Shown here piece by piece: positions 13,904 through 14,037 of a stretch of DNA of 14,037 nt. The DNA lies in the NCBI GenBank assembly GCA_044337015.1, contig JBIIOJ010000054.1:1-14037 (forward strand), written 5' to 3'. This DNA is from UBA4655 sp044337015 (lineage in GTDB: Bacteria; Planctomycetota; Planctomycetia; Pirellulales; UBA1268). A model generated the notes under the pieces. The model was given only the letters and a program-made list of their open reading frames with translations. It was not told the origin of the DNA and searched no databases. Made by a program: the position numbers and the translations under genes. Position 1 is the stretch's first letter; each line of letters begins with the position of its first letter.

Positions 13904-13936
13904 GGAGACCGCATTGGTTTGTAGGAGACCGCATTG
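13904..13936. repeat. 13-bp direct repeat, period 20
   Basis: GGAGACCGCATTG occurs at 13904-13916 and again at 13924-13936, separated by 7 bases. It begins 22 bases after the isomerase stop codon and leads directly into the inverted-repeat block that follows. Only two copies are visible. Confidence 0.7.
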
Positions 13937-13937
13937 C

Positions 13938-14021
13938 CGCCGGGGTAGCGGACGCATCGTCGCTACGGTGAGGATACACCTGATGCTCCTCAACGTCCGC
14001 TACCCCGGCGTTCAGCATCAG
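13938..14021. repeat. interleaved inverted repeats, REP-like or small mobile element
   Basis: CGCCGGGGTAGCGGACG (13938-13954) is the perfect reverse complement of CGTCCGCTACCCCGGCG (13994-14010), a 17-bp stem around 39 bases. A second stem, CCTGATGCT (13979-13987) with AGCATCAGG (14013-14021), crosses the first, giving an A-B-A'-B' order. Smaller hairpins compete: GTAGC-G-GACG (13945-13954) with CGTCGCTAC (13958-13966) around CAT, and TGAGGA (13969-13974) with TCCTCA (13987-13992). No coding potential is evident. Dense nested palindromes after a stop codon resemble REP/BIME units or the end of a non-autonomous mobile element; the window ends before its limits can be defined. Confidence 0.65.
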
Positions 14022-14037
14022 GGTGCCTGTGTGCCCC

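Overview
This is GC-rich, gene-dense DNA from a free-living bacterium. The content fits a member of the Planctomycetota: a Tat-exported sugar isomerase of the hydroxypyruvate isomerase type, a DUF4254 protein, a secreted choloylglycine-hydrolase-type enzyme and a small ketosynthase operon. The phylum is an inference from gene content and base composition; no rRNA or other decisive marker is present. I see no transposase, phage gene or CRISPR array.

Layout, left to right. (1) 1-401, minus: the N-terminal part of a nucleotidyltransferase-fold RNA ligase, cut by the window edge. (2) 477-2005, plus: a small membrane protein translationally coupled (ATGA overlap) to an exported Ntn-hydrolase of the choloylglycine hydrolase / penicillin V acylase family. 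(3) 2071-2143, minus: tRNA-Arg(CCT) with its own promoter. (4) 2268-3815, plus: a membrane-anchored PAS-PAS histidine kinase of the NarX/DegS type, without a response regulator in view. (5) 6892-3802, minus: a four-gene run of acyl carrier protein, catalytically degenerate ketosynthase (chain-length-factor-like), intact FabF-type ketosynthase and DUF4254 protein. (6) 7021-7446, plus: a VanZ-like membrane protein. (7) 10246-7406, minus: a GT39 membrane glycosyltransferase followed by UDP-glucuronate decarboxylase. (8) 10425-12392, plus: glutamine-hydrolysing asparagine synthase. (9) 12785-12405, minus: a CrcB/Fluc fluoride channel. (10) 12949-13881, plus: a Tat-exported hydroxypyruvate-isomerase-like TIM barrel. 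(11) 13882-14037: a repeat-rich non-coding end with interleaved inverted repeats.

How the genes may work together. The ACP / degenerate KS / active KS trio looks like the core of an iterative acyl-chain builder resembling a KS-alpha/KS-beta pair. No ketoreductase, dehydratase, thioesterase or phosphopantetheinyl transferase is visible, so these would come from elsewhere. This operon is the best candidate for an undescribed system here. UDP-xylose formation, a lipid-linked-sugar GT39 transferase and an AsnB-type amidotransferase are typical of envelope or exopolysaccharide loci, and VanZ-like proteins are also envelope-associated. The remaining genes look like independent units. No gene-free stretch exceeds about 180 bases; the longest are 10247-10424, 12786-12948 and 13882-14037, and each holds inverted-repeat structure described below.
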